DNA from: Davidsoniella eucalypti | Taxonomy: Eukaryota > Ascomycota > Sordariomycetes > Microascales > Ceratocystidaceae | Length of the DNA: 64,000 nt | Assembly: GCA_004009845.1 (NCBI GenBank) | Contig: RMBW01000051.1 | Location: forward strand, 124,001-188,000 | Direction: 5' to 3' | Shown here: in pieces, positions 39,009 to 51,025 of the stretch | Layout: each line of letters opens with the position of its first letter | Position numbering within the stretch: the first letter of the stretch is position 1 | Notes under the pieces: model-generated | Database searches by the model: none | The model's input: the letters and a program-made list of their open reading frames with translations, nothing else | What the model was told of the DNA's origin: nothing | Made by a program: the position numbers and the translations under genes

Positions 39009-41758
39009 TTATTGGTCAGTATTCATCGGCTCACCATCCACTTGGCCTGTCGCGTTATGTGCCGCCGTTGCTGCGTAGAACCGTACATCGACATCATCAT
39101 CCTGCTGTAGCTTCTCTAGATTGGGCATGATGCGAGACATGACCAGCTCGTTACCCTTAACTGAAGGGCCCAGCGTCTGGCCCTCCTTCTCTAGTGAGTA
39201 GACAGTACCCTCCTCCGGTAGCTTCTTTAACACAGTAATAAGTGCGTTGTATGTCTTGGCGACGTTGAAGCGGATGTTAGGGATGTCGTCGAGAACCAAC
39301 TTGTCCAGCATCGGCAGAATGTGGGTGGCGATGACGTCAAATGATACAACCGATGAGAGTGTCTACGGTATCTGTTAGTCTTTATTTTCCGTATATTGCT
39401 TTTCATCTTGTCTATGTAGTATGGAAACTTACGCTGATGGCAAAGCATGTCGTCATACGGTATAGGTAGTTAGGGTGGCTGCCCATGGTCATGACCTTGG
39501 GGATAATAGTCTCGCTGGCCCATTCCACGCCGAAAACCTCGGTAAGTTTCTGTAAGTTGAGTGTCGCTGCCTCACGGATCGAGAAGACGGTATCACCAAG
39601 CCATCCCATGCAAAGATCTCCAAGCTTCTCGTTGAAGAATTGCACACCGAGTTGGCTAGCCAATAGAGGAATGTACTCGATAATGGCAAGACGCACGCGC
39701 CATTGCTTGTCCTCAGCAAGAGTAACAATAGCAGGGAGAAGAGACTGGGAAAGAAGGTTGATTCCAATGACTGTAAGCCGGTTTTGTGTTAGTGACTAGA
39801 GCGATTAAGCATATACCTTATGTTTCTCATATTTTGGGACTGACCTTGGTTAACAAGCTCTAGCTTAGAGATGATTTGTAGCCGCACGTCAGGGAACTCG
39901 TCCTTGAGCATCTGAATGAAGACAGGCAAAAGGTGATCGATAGTCTCGTCCTTGCCTAGAATAGGAGCCATGCCGCTGATTTGGGTGGCTAGAGCAACTC
40001 TGACATGTTGCGACGAATCGGACACAAGATCCTCGACTGTGGGCATGACTTCGTGGAGCAGGACTGCATGCTCGATCAGGGAGCAGAAGCCGGGAATCTG
40101 GCCAGCAATGGCAGCGCGGACTTCAGCCTCGTTGTCCTTCAGTAGCTTGACAAAAGAAGGGACCAAATCACGAGCAACAACCTCATCATCAACAGCCTTG
40201 GCAATCTGGCCAGAATATATGAGTTAGTATGGACAGAAGACAACAAGGGAACTAAGAATAGAATTTGATCGGACTTACGGCTTCGAAGTGGTCAGCAACC
40301 ATGTAACGAACACGCCAGCTCTTATCCTCGATCAGCTTCCGCAGAGTGGTGAGCAGAACTCCATGGCTAGCTTGTTGCTCCTTAGGAACAACCTCAGCAA
40401 TGGCAATGAGAACCTCAACTGTCAACAACCGCACACTGTCTTGGTCGTCCTGGGCGAGGTGTGCAAACATGGGTATCATCTCCTCGATAACAATGGACGC
40501 GGGCATCTCCTTAACGAACTTGGCGAGGTTGTTGGCTGCAGGGCGGCGAACCATCGGGGTATCATCGTGGACAAGAGAGCTGAACTGCTTGCGCAGCTGC
40601 TCTTGGATGGGCGGAGAAACCTTATTATAGGGGGCGGTATGCAGAGAACAGGCCGACACTTTTGACGTGAACCAGTCGGCTTTGGAGAGGCGAGAGGTGA
40701 GAGGAACAAAAAAGTCCTCAACTTGGCCGGCAGATAGCTCAGTGCAGATCTTGTTTAAAGACTCAACGGCCTTGTCACGAACAGCAGGCTCTTCAATAGT
40801 AGCTAGATTCTCGAGCGGCGAAAGCAGCACGTGAGCCCAGCTAGATCCACCCACATACTCAACAAAGGAGCCCAGCTCCTCGCTGAGAGCAACGAGAACC
40901 TCGTCCTCATCCTCGACAGACTCTACAAAGATACCAAGCTAAGGTTAGCGGGGTTCATTGGCGTGATTAATCGGTGTCGGATCGCAAAGCCGGCATGATA
41001 ACATACCATCGAGGAAAGGAATAAGCTCTTCGCGGGTACGATCGGGGCCCAGAGCAAGAGCAATGGTAGAAAGGCGGCGAATGGCGCCTAGACGGAGCAC
41101 AACGTCATCGTGCTGGAGAAAAGAGAATAAAGTATTAGCAGAGTGAGCAGCAAGACAATGCCAAGGGTAGTGCTGATGTTGCTATCATAGACCGTCAAGA
41201 CGTGAGGACAGCTAAGGGACGAAGGAGTAGATGATGACGCTAGTCGATCGACTATCTCCGCAACATAGCATCAATGCTTGCGGAAGTATAGACGCGCACA
41301 CAAGACATTGGCCAAGCATATGGAATATAGATGACGGAAAAACATCAAGCATCTATAGATAGCTAACTTGGCTTTCAGGTGGATGGCCATTGGTCTGCAG
41401 CATGTCATGAATTGGCAGTAGTCATCACAGAAGCTTTGCGTCAAGACTTATTGAGGGTAGCTGCGTGGGAGGATGATCTCCAAATCAAAGGGAGTTGGCC
41501 GGCACTGGCTACAGCAGTGGCAGCCTTGCCGATGTCTCGATGACGGTGTCGGACAAGGTATGGGGAGACAGTTGTAGTGTAGTGTAGTGCAGCTAAGCGC
41601 GATATGGCGTGTCGAGAATGGCATTGCAAGTGTGACTGGCGACATGTGCGGTGTGTATATTTGCATGAGAGCATGACAGATAGTCGGCGTACCTTGAGCT
41701 CATCGATCAGCACAGCGATAGGGTAAAACTCGTCGGCGGCGTTTGTGCCCTCGGCCAT
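39009..41758 (-). CDS. TPD3: PP2A regulatory subunit A (HEAT-repeat scaffold)
   Basis: Six exons give 622 residues: 41758-41693, 41112-41007, 40922-40279, 40205-39845, 39770-39433 and 39362-39009. Every intron has a GT donor and an AG acceptor, most with a clear CTAAC-type branch, and frames join throughout. The protein is a chain of HEAT repeats. Characteristic family stretches include DDVVLRLGAIRRLSTIALAL, ELIPFLDD, EDKSWRVRYMVADHF, QWRVRLAIIEYIPLLASQLG and HPNYLYRMTTCFAI. Known members hold the PP2A catalytic and B subunits together in the cytosol and nucleus, acting in mitosis and signalling. Exon 1 codes only 22 residues and is followed by a 580-bp intron, long for this window; the other introns are 70-84 bp. 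The C-terminus after the last repeats is a short acidic/polar tail. The gene is divergent from FRS1 across 1.6 kb. Confidence 0.95.
41113..41692 (-). other. Long first intron of the PP2A scaffold gene
   Basis: 580 bp, donor GTACGC, branch TGCTAATACTT close to the acceptor CAG. It is about seven times longer than the other introns of the gene. I found no open frame or C/D-box pair inside. The splice is supported because it joins LIDELK to HDDVVLRL, as in the family. Confidence 0.9.
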
Positions 41759-43329
41759 GATGGACAGTAGAGTTCTGTGCTAGCGGGTGTTGTTTATGGT
41801 CGGAATAGTATGAGGCTCTATGAAAGAGCAAAGGCGACAACGATAGGGCGATTGAAGCTGAGATGGGAACCGGATCTCAAAATGGGAAAGCCAGGTAAAG
41901 AGGGGCGCGTTTTGATAGGAGTAATGTAGTGGAAGTAGGTGGGAAAAAAGAGAGCGGGAGCGTCTGTGTCTAAGCTATCTAAGCGTCGTCTATCAGTCTG
42001 TCTGTCTCTGTATTTGGTCGGCGGGTTGGGTGGCGGACTGCAGGGAAGAGAAGAAGAAAAAGGGACTGAGTATCGATAGAACGACAGAGGGATGGAGGCG
42101 GAAAGAAAGAGGGCAAAAGCGTGAGAAAGGGAATAGAAGAGGAGAAGGGGCCTGTTTGCTGGGGCCTCTGGCTTAGCCTACTTTTTAGGCGGTCCAGCTG
42201 CATCTACGCTATAAACAAGCCATGTTTTACGCTATAGCTCTTCGCTATAGCTATGCTACGCTGTTAAACTCTACTGTTGTTATAGTGGCATGGGCACCTG
42301 GACAAAACTCCTTCACCGTCTTGTAGCTGCCAGTCAAAGAAACTAAGAAGAATAACCTTGACATGTTTAAATAAAAGCTAGGCTACGGAATTCTAAAGCG
42401 CAAAAGCGGGGCGTAGTTTATACTTTTTTTCTATAGTTTTTTAAAGAAAGGGCTAGATGCAAAAGTTCTATGGCAAGATAATGTGGAGCTACTGTAGCTT
42501 GTTTGAGTGCTTCAGTGTCTATTTTAGTGCTCAGTGCTCAATACAGCTGCACCTAAGGCAGTAGGGTGCATTGGGCCCCAACGCTGATGAAGCTTCAGAG
42601 GGCTGATCTGATGTAGTCCTGTCACAAGTAAGTCTTCCCTTTTTCTTTTTGGTATTTTTTCTACCATTTCTAGCTAGGAATGGAGAGGCTAAATTCTGTT
42701 AACTAGCTGTGATAAAAGCTTATGCTTTAGCCATTGATGTGCCTGTCCTGTATTTGCTTTGATGACTCTCCTCCAAACACAAACTTGGATCTGAGCCCAA
42801 AGCCAAAACACGCTCTCCGCAGAAAGGAAGCTTGTTCGTTCTTTGCCAAACGAAGTAGTAAAGCTATTCCTGGTATTGTGCAGCCACTGTTTGGCGCCAC
42901 GCACCACCCCGCAGTATGTGGCGTCGTTTGAGTGTCTACTGTAGTGGGCTTTGCCCATTACACACGGTGCCAGCGAGGCAAAGTGCTCAACAAGACGTCG
43001 GATATGCTGAAGTGAGTTTTGGCTGGGAAGAAGGTCAAGATTAAGGGTTAGCGGCAAACAACAGTAAACAAGCCTGTGACTCAATCAATGCAGACTAAGG
43101 CCTACGAGACTGCCACTATCGACGATTATCCGACGATTATTAGCGACGACTAAGAACGCCGCTCCGTTGTTCCGTTGCAAGGGCCGTCTCGTTAGTTCAA
43201 CCAAGACTTTGGCAGCAAACGAAAACAGTAGTGGAAGAACAGACAAGAGAAACAGTCTTTTCTTTTCTTTTCTTCTCCTTCAAACCCTACCAACCCATCG
43301 ACTATAGAGCATTGCCAACCAGTGCCGCC
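41759..43329. other. Divergent promoter region of TPD3 and FRS1
   Basis: 1.57 kb holds the 5' leaders of both genes. Near 42225-42252 a CGCTATAGCT unit is repeated twice and contains the palindrome GCTATAGC; its role is unknown. A TTTTC-rich tract at 43257-43275 lies about 60 bp upstream of the FRS1 start codon, typical of a fungal leader. No additional gene was recognised. Confidence 0.55.
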
Positions 43330-45289
43330 ATGCCCACCATCACCGTCGATAAGTACCAGCTCTTTGAGGCTCTGGGCCGCAAGTGTGTATAGCCGTGATC
43401 CCGACTCGATGCCTCTGTCAAAGCAACCCTAAGCAAAACAAAACAAACAAGCTAACTACCAGTGTCCCTCCACCCCGTAGGTTCACCAAGGACGAATTCG
43501 AGACCCTATGCTTCGACTACGGCATTGAGCTGGACGAAGACACCGAAGATGACCAGGACCGCCCGCTAGTGAACGGCAAGCCCGTGCCGCCCGAGCTCAA
43601 GATCGAGATGCCTGCCAACCGCTACGACCTGCTGTGTTTTGAGGGTATCGCCCGTAACCTCAACATTTTCCTCGGCCGCATCCCCACCCCGCAGTACCGC
43701 CTCGTCGAGCCGGCCGACGGAAAGATTGTTGAGCTGCGCGTACACGAGTCGACTGCCGCTGTGCGTCCGCTGCTGGCCGGTGCCATTCTCCGCAACATCA
43801 ACTTCACCCAGGCTGCCTACGACTCGTTCATTGCCCTGCAGGACAAGCTGCACCAGAACCTGGCGCGCCAGCGCACTCTTGTGTCTATCGGCACCCACGA
43901 TCTGGACACCATCGAGGGACCCTTTAGCTACGAGGCCCTCCCGCCCAAGGATATCAAGTTCACCCCGCTCAACCAGACCAAGGAGATGGACGGCGAGCAG
44001 CTCATGAAGCACTACGAGTCCGACCTACACCTGCGTCGCTACCTACCTATCATCCGCGATGCCCCGCGCTATCCCGTCATCTTCGACGCCAAGCGCCGGG
44101 TGTGCTCGTTGCCGCCCATTATCAACAGTGACCACAGCAAGATCTCCACCAAGACCCGCAACGTGCTAATCGAGATCACCGCCACCGACGCCACAAAGCT
44201 GGACATCGTGTGCAACATCATAGTGGCCATGTTCTCCGAGCACTGCGCTGAGCCCTTCACCATCGAGCCCGTCAAGATCGTCTCTAAGCACAACGGCAAG
44301 ACCCGCATCACCCCCTCGCTCAAGGAGCGCCACATGAAGGTCGAGATCGATTACCTAAAGGGTCTCACTGGCCTGGACTTGTCTGTGCCAGAAATCACCA
44401 AGATGCTCAGCAAGATGTCGCTGACTGCTACCCCAGCCGTCGAGGCCAACATTCTCGATGTTGTCGCGCCAGTTACTCGTGCCGATGTCCTGCACCAGTG
44501 TGATGTCATGGAGGATCTTGCCATCGGCTACGGCTACAACAACCTGCCACGCATGGACCCCAACAAATCCGGCACTATCGGCGCACCCCAGCCCATCAAC
44601 AAGCTTACCGACATTGTCCGTCTAGACGCTGCCTTTGCCGGCTGGAACGAGGTCATGCCACTAACTTTATGCAGCCACGACGAGAGCTTTGCCTGGTTGA
44701 ACCGTGTCGATGACGGTACCACCGCTGTGCGCATCGCCAACCCCAAGAGTGCCGAGTTCCAGGTCGTACGCACCTCGCTCATTCCCGGTATCCTTAAGAC
44801 TATTCGCGAGAACAAAGGTCACGCCCTACCAATCAAGGTCTTCGAAGGCGCCGACGTCGTCTTCAAGGACCCAACTGCTGAACGCAAGGCTCGTAACGAG
44901 CGCCACTTCTCCGCCGCTTGGTACGGCCGTACCTCAGGCTTCGAGCAGGTCCACGGTCTGCTCGATCGTCTATTGCAGATGCTGCGTGTGCCCTTCATTG
45001 CTAGCCCATCCGTCGCCGGCGATGGTTACTGGTTGCAGGAGATTGAACACCCGACTTTCCTCACTGGTCGTGCTGCTGCGGTCTTTGCTCGTTTCGAAGG
45101 CAGGGAGAGCCGCATTGGAGAGTTTGGCATTCTTCACCCTTATGTTCTAGACAAGTTTGACCTGAAGTAAGTCTTTTTACTCCGATAAAAAATTAAAAAC
45201 ATATAAAGAGTTCATTATCACTAACACATTTTTTTTCAAATAGATATCCCACGAGCACGCTGGAGATCAACCTAGAGGCTTTCCTATAG
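43330..45289 (+). CDS. FRS1: Phenylalanyl-tRNA synthetase beta subunit, cytosolic
   Basis: Three exons (43330-43382, 43481-45166, 45244-45289) give 594 residues, essentially the yeast length of 595. Intron 1 (98 bp, donor GTGTGT, branch GCTAACTAC, acceptor TAG) restores ALGRKFTKDEF, and intron 2 (77 bp, GTAAGT, CTAAC, TAG) restores DLKYPTSTLEINLEAFL at the C-terminus. The ATG lies in GTGCCGCCATG. The N-terminal part, the tRNA-editing B3/B4 region (containing the stretch EMPANRYDLLCFEG), the B5 DNA-binding-fold domain and a degenerate class II core are recognisable by order and motifs such as GYGYNNLPRMDP. In the known heterotetramer this subunit pairs with FRS2 to charge tRNA-Phe; the alpha gene is not in the window. 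There is no mitochondrial presequence, so it is the cytosolic enzyme. Confidence 0.96.
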
Positions 45290-46358
45290 TTGTCCATCCA
45301 CGAGTTGATGTCCGATACAAAATGAATGAAAAAAAAAACCAATAGTGTATTAAAAAATGAACATGAAAACATATCTTGAAACTCAATCAAGTCACACATC
45401 ATTCACCGTAAAGTACTTCTTTATATGAAGGGCTAAAATGTTCGTACATAAGAATCATAACATTGAACTTTCCGTTTCTTCTAGAACCTTTCTAAAATAT
45501 ACATTAATCAGTGGTTATAAAAAGAAGAAAGAGAAATTAAAAACTAGCTTTGGCGATGTTTATATATAGGGTTAGAAGTAGTAGAGAAGGGAGAAAAACA
45601 AGTGAGTTGTCGTGCTAAAATAAACGATGAAGAAATTGTACGGCTAAACAATTAAAACAAAACATCAAGAAGAGTATAAAAAGAGAAAAAATAAGGAAAC
45701 CGCTGGTTTACAGTATGACATGCCAAATATTAAAACGACTGAATAAACGAAGAGAAAAAGGAAAAGAAGATAAAAAATAAGAAATGATAGAAAATTGTTG
45801 GAAGCAAAAAAAAGTGTTCCTTTGAGAAATTGAACTTCCAAATACTTCCACATGGACTAATGATACTAGTTTGCTGTTTTAAGCTCACTTTGTACAACCA
45901 TCCTTGTCCCGTTTAATTGGCCAAGCATTACGGAAATGCTCGCGAACGGTCTCGGAAAGCTTATCGAAAGCCTGAACCGCCTTTTCGCGAACCATGTCGC
46001 GTTTGCGGATGTGTTCTTGAGTGGGATCGTCTTGCGTCTCAGCTGCTTCAATTTGTTCAATGTTTGCCTCGTTCGAACTGAGAACCTGCGTGTGCGCGTT
46101 GTGGTTTGGCTGAACTAGATGGGGCTCGCTTGTAGCATTCACGACTTGCTCTGAATGGCTTTGCGGACATTGTTGTGGCTGAGATTGAGATGAGCTCTGT
46201 TCTAGCACCGGTTCAATTCCATTTATCGCTATGTCTTGGGTGCTTTCCACTACTATGGCCGAGTCAAAGTCAAGCTCTTCGTCCCGAGTAGTAGGCCGTG
46301 ACGTCGATTCAACATGCTTCCACAAGCATGGGGAGCGGTATCCTTGGCTTACGACGCT
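45290..46358. other. Convergent 3' intergenic region with an open minus-strand extension
   Basis: FRS1 and YMR1 converge here. The left half (45290-45880) is AT-rich and holds no gene. The right half (45885-46358) is an open minus-strand frame in phase with YMR1 directly after its TAG stop; it is discussed in the findings. Confidence 0.6.
45885..46358 (-). other. 157-codon open frame in phase after the YMR1 stop codon
   Basis: Right after the TAG of YMR1 the same frame stays open for 157 codons to the next stop at 45885-45887. The predicted segment is polar, rich in Glu, Gln, Ser and Asn, and ends in an amphipathic, helix-like basic/acidic stretch (around REKAVQAFDKLSETVREHF) that looks more like real protein than random sequence. 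It has no ATG near its beginning; the first in-frame codon often read as a start is TTG. It may be a C-terminal extension reached by stop readthrough, by a tiny unannotated intron or after a sequencing error, or it may be chance. I see no good short intron removing the stop. Confidence 0.35.
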
Positions 46359-48923
46359 CTACATCATTTCCTGCATCTCCTCATCTACCTTGACCTTGAC
46401 CGGTACAGGCGTCGTCGCCGGACGACTGAAAGAAGTCAATACGTCTTTGCTAAAGCCAATATTCGAGATTCCGTCCCGCAACGTCGCCAGCGCTCCATCT
46501 TCAAGAGTCACACTTGTGACCGTCTTTTGCTTGCCATTAGATATGTCTGGTGTCAACATGGCATGCACAGATCCTGCTGGCGAGATATCTTGTGAAACAG
46601 CAGCAGATCGACTTGTGCCCATCTCGGCGATAACGCCAGGATCACTGACAGATTGTGACAGCGGTGGGGGCAACTTGCCATTTTGGCTGTTAGACCGCTG
46701 CTGACGTGCAGATAGAAACTCGGAGTGGTCCCCAAGTGGGTTTGTGGTTTGGCTTTCCGGAGCCTCGGGGGTTTCTGGGCCTTCGTCCGCAGCATAGGCC
46801 TCCACACCTAAAGGGAAATGCGTAGTCTTGATATCTAGATAAGCGTTCATTTCGTCGTCACTGCGGTTGAAGCATTGGTACCACCAACGGATGTTTTTAA
46901 GATCGGGGAAAATTAAACGTTCTTTTCCTGGGACGCGATCGTCAATCTCAGGATCGTAGTCGGGGTTCGTGAACTCCTGTTGGCGAGACAAGAAATAACT
47001 CCAGACGGAAACAGTCTTTTCTTTAGCCTTGGCGTCGTGCCGCTGCTTCTCGGAGTTAAACAAAAAGGTTCCATATTGGCAAGAGTAAAGGTGGTAAAGA
47101 AGTCGGCGAAGGAAGCGCTCGTTGAATTGAAAACGCCTTGGGTGGTGCCTGATCAGTTGGTAAACACAGTCTAGGAACTGATGGAAGACTGGGCTGATCA
47201 TTTTCAAGTCTGTGGCCTCTTCCACAGGTGCTCTGTTAGAGACAGTCTCCGACAAACCATCGGCATCACCATCATCGCCGCCCTTCTGCAACAAACGTCT
47301 AGCATTTCCCATAAGACTGTAGAAAGCGTCAGATGCCGCGGTATCTGGGTCACCAGGGTTAATGGTGGTGCCAGCAAGTGCGTCCTTCTGAACAGTGAAC
47401 CAATTCTCATGGTTGAGATGCCCAGAGCGCAGGCGGAACATATGTCCAAAGGAGAGCCAGTCCTTTTCAATTAAGACGATGAAACCCTTGATAGTGCGGT
47501 AGTATGGATCCAACATGATTTCCGACAAAGCACAAAGTTGACTAGTCCGATCCCAACCATCCGAGCAGTGAATGAGAGCATGTGAGTGGCCAACGCCGAC
47601 ACGATGGGCAATGGTTTCGGCACCAGCAAGAACCGAATGCGTGTGTTTTAGCCATGAACTGCCCTGGAGAAGTTCTTGACTTGGGGGCATGCCAGATACA
47701 TCAGCATCCTTGATGGCATCAACGACCTTTTGAAGGGAGGCTCGCATGACATGGATATTTCCGATGTACAAAAACACTTTTTCCGTGTGTTTGTAATTGT
47801 CCATTGTTTCGGATCCAAAGCCCTGTACTTGATTCACCATGGCGTTGATGGTTGGGCGGGCATCTACAATAAGATTCTTCTGTTGAGCCCCGTATATCAG
47901 TCGTTTCCCGGTCTTCTCATCGTACATAGTCTGAGTGGGTTCTGCTTCATTCACACTGCCTTCTTCTCCGGGTGTACCCGGCGAGTTGCCGGATGAGCTG
48001 GGAGTAACATCATTGGGAGTACTTGATATCTCAAGGAAGCCACTTTGAGATGCGGATAGCTCTGTGTTTTCAGTGTGTTCTGCTGTGCGTGGGTTGTCTT
48101 CTGTGGGCGTTCGTGGCGTATTAGAGTTGAAAGCAGCAGATACAAGCCTCTCGTCTTGGATGTTGGTCTTGCGCAGGATGCCAGATCGTGGCTGCGAACT
48201 GCGCATGATGGTACAGAGGTTGACAGGATGTAGGTATGTCAAGACCGGTATGCGGTTGCGTGAACGAAAGTCTTTCGCATACTTGAGAGTGTTATCTGAA
48301 ATTGACGATGGTACAGCAAGAAGGGAGGGGTATGTGTCGCAAAACGAGTAGTCTTTGTTGATAGTCGAGATGCGCCAACCCTTATCAACAGCCTTTTCAT
48401 TGATGCCCTGGCGCAAAAACTCGGCTCGCGCATCATACACCTGCCAGCCATCAATTCCCCGTTCCGACTTAAGCGGGCGATAGTGAAAGGCATAGAGGCT
48501 GTCTATAGACCTGAGCTTACACGCTCTCATTCGAATGAAGTCATACGCCTCCTTGGCACACAGATCGTCGGGAAAGGCAAACATGACGTAGACAAAGTCA
48601 CGGCATCTTAGACGTATCGACGAAAGATTGCTGGACTTGGGGGGCGTGGGCCGAAAGATACATTGTGAGATCATGGGGTATGTGATCCATGACTCCCGGA
48701 TCTTTGCGGGCCCGGACGGCTCACCATCTCTAGGCTCGGGCTGGGGCGCCGGAGCGCTGAAGATAATGTGAAAATCAGCAAGCCTCAACGTGCCCATCGA
48801 GGGCCGGCCACTACTAATGCCTTGGACGTTTTCGATAACCTATTGTAAGATACGGGAGCGGTGAGAAAACAACATCCAAACAGATTACAAGGAGCTCTCA
48901 GGAGATACCTTTCGAACTTCCAT
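46359..48923 (-). CDS. YMR1: Myotubularin-type phosphatidylinositol-3-phosphate phosphatase
   Basis: Two exons (48923-48909 and 48839-46359) give 831 residues. The 69-bp intron (donor GTATCT, acceptor TAG) puts the five-residue exon MEVRK before VIENVQGISSG, the usual start of the PH-GRAM domain. The active-site CX5R loop is present as HCSDGWDRTSQ with Cys near residue 428, so the enzyme should be active, unlike the dead myotubularins. Downstream family stretches include GHMFRLRSGHLN and FLDCVYQL. Known members remove the 3-phosphate from PI3P and PI(3,5)P2 on endosomes and vacuoles. An insert of about 100 Ser/Thr/Pro/Glu-rich residues separates the GRAM and phosphatase domains, and the C-terminal 130 residues after the catalytic domain are disordered. 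The frame ends at TAG but continues open beyond it. The gene is divergent from RPS3 and convergent with FRS1. Confidence 0.93.
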
Positions 48924-49865
48924 GGTGCGCTAACTGTCGGTAGATCACAGGACAAGGAAGAAATCGCACGGCGACACAAAGGCACGGAGCATACAACGCT
49001 AGGCGTATAAGATGGATTGAAAGAACCAGTACAAAGAAGAGAGATGCAGCACGGGCTATAACAGAGCCATGAAGTTGTTGGGAATGCAATCGTTGAACAA
49101 AGCGAGGGTCAACTAGGGCGGTAGGTACTATTCAGGTCGGCAGAATAAAGAGAAAAAATAGATACTACGAGGAAAGGGGGTTTGAGGCCAGGGGTGAAGA
49201 AGGTTCAGATTCAACAGCCAAGAGGATAACACTATCTGTTGTTGATGCTGACGATGTTGTTTGTTAATGTTTATGGCTTTTCAATAGGCCGATAGGAATC
49301 TAGATTAAGCTTCACGGCTCGTGGGGCAATTGTAGCCTTACTAGTTGAATTGCCTTGCTTAAGCTACTAATAAGTCGTTGTTGCCAATGACGTGGGCTAT
49401 CACAATGTACAAAACAGTTCAGCAGACCACTGAAAATAAGCGGGGCCTGCTGCGACCTGCTGCAAGGCGGTCGCTCAGTTGTCCATCACGTGGGACGCAG
49501 TTAAAGTATTCTTTCAACATTCTGATCTTATCGCTGACCAGGGGCCAACAAAAACGGCAGCTTAGGGCTTACTGTACGTAACGTACCCCGCCAGCTTCTT
49601 TTTTGGCTTGTGATGAACATTCGCTGAGGTGGGCTGACGCCACACCCACATACGCCACATGTGCCCCACGCCAATTGGACTAATCAGCTTTAGGGCTATG
49701 AGAATCCACCAAATACACACAACCAGAAAGTTTGTCGCAAATTGTGGATAGGCGATTCCTGGCAGAGTTGAGTGCTGTTGTTTGTACGTCTACCGATTTC
49801 CTCTCCCACGATAATCGCCAATTCCCTCGTCAGTATCGTCGATCGACCATATCATCACAATCAAA
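48924..49865. promoter_or_regulatory. Divergent promoter region of YMR1 and RPS3
   Basis: 942 bp between the two start codons. Toward RPS3 a CCAAT element with an adjacent inverted ATTGG (around 49671-49677) and a pyrimidine-rich leader are visible. CCAAT boxes are bound by the Hap/CBF complex in fungi; use here is inference. No extra gene was recognised. Confidence 0.45.
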
Positions 49866-51025
49866 ATGGCTTCTATTGCTGGTGCCCAGATGTGAGTTGC
49901 AATCACCAACATCCTCGGGCCTTGTGTCCTGCCAATCGGGGCTGTCGAACGAAGCGCGCATCGTCAAATATTGAAGAACCAGCGGAAATCTCGATTAAGA
50001 AAAAATATCACCCAGCCATAATCGACGAAATAATGCATAAAACTCAACAACGACAACCAACAATAAACCACATGTTTCACGAACCCAACCATATAAACAC
50101 CATTATCCAGCACATATCATTCAACAAAAACAATAACCAGCACTCGAGATTAGACCATGCTTCAATTCTACGACAAACCCCAATCGACACCTGACAGACT
50201 CATATAGATTCAAAACGAGACAATATTCACTAACCTTGGCTTTTCTTTATTTACAGCTCCAAGCGGAGAAAGTTCGTCGCTGATGGTGTCTTCTACGCCG
50301 AGCTGAACGAGTTCTTCCAGCGCGAGCTGGCCGAGGAAGGTTACTCCGGTGTTGAGGTCCGCGTCACCCCCACCGTCACCGACATCATCATCCGTGCCAC
50401 CCACACCCAGGAGGTTCTCGGTGAGCAGGGTCGCCGCATCCGCGAGCTCACTTCCCTGATCCAGAAGCGCTTCAAGTTCCCCGAGAACTCCGTTTCTCTG
50501 TACGCCGCCAAGGTCCAGAACCGTGGTCTGTCCGCCGTCGCTCAGTGCGAGTCTCTGCGCTACAAGCTTCTCAACGGTCTGGCCGTCCGCCGTGCCTGCT
50601 ACGGTGTCCTGCGCTTCATCATGGAGTCTGGCGCCAAGGGTTGCGAGGTTGTTGTTTCCGGCAAGCTCCGTGCTGCCCGTGCCAAGTCTATGAAGTTCAC
50701 CGATGGTTTCATGATCCACTCCGGTCAGCCCGCCCGCGAGTTCATTGACACTGCCACCCGCCACGTCCTGCTGCGCCAGGGTGTTCTAGGTATCAAGGTC
50801 AAGATCATGCGTGGTGCTGACCCCGATGCCAAGTCTGGTCCTCAGAAGGCTCTGCCTGACGCTGTTACCATCATCGAGCCCAAGGAGGAGCAGCCCGTTG
50901 TCCAGCCCGTCAGCCAGGACTACGGTGCCAAGGCCGCCGCTGCTGCTGCTGCTGCCGCCGCCGTCGCTGAGGCCCAGGCTCAGGAGGAGGTCGCTCAGGA
51001 GGAGGTTGCTGCTGCCGAGCAATAG
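49866..51025 (+). CDS. RPS3: 40S ribosomal protein S3 (uS3)
   Basis: Two exons (49866-49891 and 50257-51025) give 264 residues. Exon 1 codes MASIAGAQ and two bases of Ile; the 365-bp intron (GTGAGT, branch CACTAACCTT, acceptor ACAG) restores AQISKRRKFVADG. The N-terminal KH type 2 domain contains the loop GEQGRRIRELT; the C-terminal S3 domain has ESGAKGCEVVVSGKLRAARA and GFMIHSGQP. uS3 sits at the mRNA entry channel of the small subunit and has reported DNA-repair activity. Codon use is strongly biased to C-ending codons, as expected for a highly expressed gene. The tail after about residue 230 is an Ala-rich run followed by Gln/Glu repeats, longer and more Ala-rich than in yeast (240 residues). 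There is no uncertainty about family. Confidence 0.98.
49892..50256 (+). other. Long first intron of RPS3
   Basis: 365 bp, longer than most introns here, with consensus donor, branch and acceptor. Its middle is A/C-rich and T-poor. Ribosomal-protein introns sometimes host snoRNAs, but I found no RTGATGA C box paired with a CTGA D box. Long first introns close to the ATG are common in highly expressed fungal genes and may stimulate expression; that is inference. Confidence 0.9.

Noticed and set aside
45885..46325. Independent minus-strand gene of 146 codons
   Set aside because: It begins at TTG and is in phase with YMR1, so it is better treated as a possible extension of YMR1.
46359..46406. 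A 48-bp micro-intron in YMR1 that would remove the stop codon
   Set aside because: It has GT and TAG ends in phase, but no branch site and no pyrimidine stretch, and it is shorter than the other introns of the window.
49892..50256. Possible snoRNA inside the RPS3 intron
   Set aside because: A CTGA is present near the 3' part, but no RTGATGA C box or terminal stem pairs with it.
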